From Ligilactobacillus sp900765635 (GTDB taxonomy: Bacteria > Bacillota > Bacilli > Lactobacillales > Lactobacillaceae), in NCBI RefSeq assembly GCF_949152225.1, contig NZ_CASCJC010000002.1, forward strand, positions 1 through 44,132: 44,132 nucleotides of DNA, given 5' to 3'. The notes under the pieces are model-generated. The model worked only from the letters and a program-made list of their open reading frames with translations. It was not told where the DNA came from and ran no database searches. Shown here in pieces: positions 42,555 to 44,132 of this stretch. Within the stretch, counting starts at the first letter, position 1. Each line of letters begins with the position of its first letter. Position numbers and translations under genes: made by a program.

Positions 42555-43931
42555 GTGAATACATCCTATTCACAATCGAATTTACGACACAACCAAATTT
42601 TAATTTGGCTTTGCATTTTATCTTTTTTTAGCGTATTAAATGAAATGGTTTTGAACGTCTCATTACCTGATATTGCAAATGATTTTAATAAACCACCTGC
42701 GAGTACAAACTGGGTGAACACAGCCTTTATGTTAACCTTTTCCATTGGAACAGCTGTATATGGAAAGCTATCTGATCAATTAGGCATCAAAAGGTTACTC
42801 CTATTTGGAATTATAATAAATTGTTTCGGGTCGGTAATTGGGTTTGTTGGCCATTCTTTCTTTTCCTTACTTATTATGGCTCGTTTTATTCAAGGGGCTG
42901 GTGCAGCTGCATTTCCAGCACTCGTAATGGTTGTAGTTGCGCGCTATATTCCAAAGGAAAATAGGGGTAAAGCATTTGGTCTTATTGGATCGATAGTAGC
43001 CATGGGAGAAGGAGTCGGTCCAGCGATTGGTGGAATGATAGCCCATTATATTCATTGGTCCTATCTTCTACTCATTCCTATGATAACAATTATCACTGTT
43101 CCGTTTCTTATGAAATTATTAAAGAAAGAAGTAAGGATAAAAGGTCATTTTGATATCAAAGGAATTATACTAATGTCTGTAGGCATTGTATTTTTTATGT
43201 TGTTTACAACATCATATAGCATTTCTTTTCTTATCGTTAGCGTGCTGTCATTCCTGATATTTGTAAAACATATCAGGAAAGTAACAGATCCTTTTGTTGA
43301 TCCCGGATTAGGGAAAAATATACCTTTTATGATTGGAGTTCTTTGTGGGGGAATTATATTTGGAACAGTAGCAGGGTTTGTCTCTATGGTTCCTTATATG
43401 ATGAAAGATGTTTACCAGCTAAGTACTGCCGAAATCGGAAGTGTAATTATTTTCCCTGGAACAATGAGTGTCATTATTTTCGGCTACATTGGTGGGATAC
43501 TTGTTGATAGAAGAGGTCCTTTATACGTGTTAAACATCGGAGTTACATTTATTTCTGTTAGCTTTTTAACTGCTTCCTTTCTTTTAGAAACAACATCATG
43601 GTTCATGACAATTATAATCGTATTTGTTTTAGGTGGGCTTTCGTTCACCAAAACAGTTATATCAACAATTGTTTCAAGTAGCTTGAAACAGCAGGAAGCT
43701 GGTGCTGGAATGAGTTTGCTTAACTTTACCAGCTTTTTATCAGAGGGAACAGGTATTGCAATTGTAGGTGGTTTATTATCCATACCCTTACTTGATCAAA
43801 GGTTGTTACCTATGGAAGTTGATCAGTCAACTTATCTGTATAGTAATTTGTTATTACTTTTTTCAGGAATCATTGTCATTAGTTGGCTGGTTACCTTGAA
43901 TGTATATAAACATTCTCAAAGGGATTTCTAA
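42555..43931 (+). CDS. tet(L): Tetracycline efflux MFS transporter Tet(L)
   Basis: 458 residues, the standard Tet(L) length, with 14 membrane segments of the DHA2-type drug:H+ antiporters. Visible marks are YGKLSDQLGIKRLL (motif A), the ARFIQGAGAAAFPAL region (motif B) and GPAIGGMIAHY (motif C). It exports a tetracycline-metal complex in exchange for protons and can also move Na+/K+. The start is GTG 42555 with GGAGGG 5-6 bases upstream. With no obvious own promoter, it is probably read from the tet(M) transcript. Confidence 0.98.
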   Translation: MNTSYSQSNLRHNQILIWLCILSFFSVLNEMVLNVSLPDIANDFNKPPASTNWVNTAFMLTFSIGTAVYGKLSDQLGIKRLLLFGIIINCFGSVIGFVGHSFFSLLIMARFIQGAGAAAFPALVMVVVARYIPKENRGKAFGLIGSIVAMGEGVGPAIGGMIAHYIHWSYLLLIPMITIITVPFLMKLLKKEVRIKGHFDIKGIILMSVGIVFFMLFTTSYSISFLIVSVLSFLIFVKHIRKVTDPFVDPGLGKNIPFMIGVLCGGIIFGTVAGFVSMVPYMMKDVYQLSTAEIGSVIIFPGTMSVIIFGYIGGILVDRRGPLYVLNIGVTFISVSFLTASFLLETTSWFMTIIIVFVLGGLSFTKTVISTIVSSSLKQQEAGAGMSLLNFTSFLSEGTGIAIVGGLLSIPLLDQRLLPMEVDQSTYLYSNLLLLFSGIIVISWLVTLNVYKHSQRDF

Positions 43932-43940
43932 ATCGTTAAG

Positions 43941-43981
43941 GGATCAACTTTGGGAGAGAGTTCAAAATTGATCCTTTTTTT
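43941..43981 (+). terminator. Terminator after tet(L)
   Basis: GGATCAA (43941-43947) pairs with TTGATCC (43968-43974), extendable with flanking A and T bases, followed by seven T (43975-43981). Confidence 0.82.
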
Positions 43982-44132
43982 ATAACAGGAATTCAAATCT
44001 TTTTGTTCCATTAAAGGGCGCGATTGCTGAATAAAAGATACGAGAGACCTCTCTTGTATCTTTTTTATTTTGAGTGGTTTTGTCCGTTACACTAGAAAAC
44101 CGAAAGACAATAAAAATTTTATTCTTGCTGAG
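43982..44132 (+). other. Plasmid-like sequence after tet(L)
   Basis: No coding frame. A 14-bp stem (44033-44046 with 44051-44064, one wobble) followed by six T is a second terminator. The stretch from GAGTGGTTTTGTCCG to the window end (about 44072-44132) matches my memory of the non-coding region upstream of the mob/pre gene in pUB110/pMV158-type rolling-circle plasmids. This would make tet(L) part of an integrated plasmid. Confidence 0.55.

Larger units (their letters stand above)
27490..44132 (+). mobile_element. Tn916-family integrative conjugative element with tet(M) and tet(L), left part only
   Basis: The order orf24-23-22-21-20-19-18-17-16-15-14-13-12-tet(M) is that of Tn916, with the conjugation genes all on the plus strand. 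The left end is placed near 27490 because the AT-rich sequence with ATAAAAAATAGCATAAAAATC onward matches my memory of the Tn916 terminus; the exact base is uncertain. After tet(M) the usual orf6/7/8/9, xis and int are not seen; tet(L) and plasmid-like DNA follow. The right end lies beyond the window. One IS6-family insertion interrupts orf21. Confidence 0.9.

Overview
The window reads as an AT-rich, low-GC Gram-positive genome of the order Lactobacillales. The evidence is strong AGGAGG ribosome sites, many PTS permeases, 6-phospho-beta-glucosidases, cre-like boxes, and a Tn916-type element with tet(M) and tet(L). Enterococcus or a Ligilactobacillus-like host would fit, but the sequence alone does not fix the genus. 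About 1-27490 is chromosome. About 27490-42450 is the left part of a Tn916-family conjugative transposon. The rest is a tet(L) segment that looks plasmid-derived. No int/xis or right end of the transposon lies inside the window, and I saw no rRNA, tRNA or CRISPR array.

Chromosome, left to right. (1) murQ and a cytosolic serine hydrolase point to N-acetylmuramate or cell-wall sugar recycling. (2) A minus-strand cluster (SIS-domain sugar-amine-6-phosphate deglycase, HAD phosphatase, then mannose-class PTS IIB, IIC, IID) faces a divergent GntR regulator and looks like an Amadori-product (glycated amine) uptake and deglycation system; no EIIA is present. (3) A MarR regulator with twin operators precedes a heterodimeric ABC multidrug-type exporter. 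(4) A beta-glucoside region has two GH1 6-phospho-beta-glucosidases, two cellobiose-class EIIC genes (the first with an in-frame stop), GntR and RpiR regulators, a Gfo/Idh/MocA oxidoreductase and clear cre sites. (5) An eight-gene operon at 20492-27125 follows a GntR regulator: RDD membrane protein, cellobiose-class IIB and IIC, a stand-alone GrdB/GrdE-like N-terminal domain, an aspartylglucosaminidase-type Ntn hydrolase, a short M20 dipeptidase, CutC and a YitT-type membrane protein. I think this is the most interesting part of the window: a candidate route for PTS import and cytosolic breakdown of a glycosylated asparagine or related amino-acid conjugate. Its promoter operator (two GTATATAC boxes separated by AAAACA) recurs at 27147, after the last gene, in front of a gene-less structured stretch ending near the transposon.

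Transposon. The Tn916 conjugation module orf24-orf13 is present in order. An 808-bp IS6-family insertion sequence (IS1216/ISS1 type) with a perfect 8-bp target duplication splits orf21, the FtsK/TcpA-type coupling protein, so self-transfer is probably lost or weakened. tet(M) keeps its full attenuation leader and carries a two-residue in-frame duplication relative to the 639-residue protein I remember from Tn916. tet(L) is joined right after tet(M) at a shared Shine-Dalgarno sequence. Its normally 20-residue regulatory leader peptide has a stop at codon 3. The sequence after tet(L) resembles rolling-circle plasmid DNA.

Statements about reference sequences (Tn916, tet(L) leader, GrdB, AGA, parS consensus) come from memory, not from a database search.
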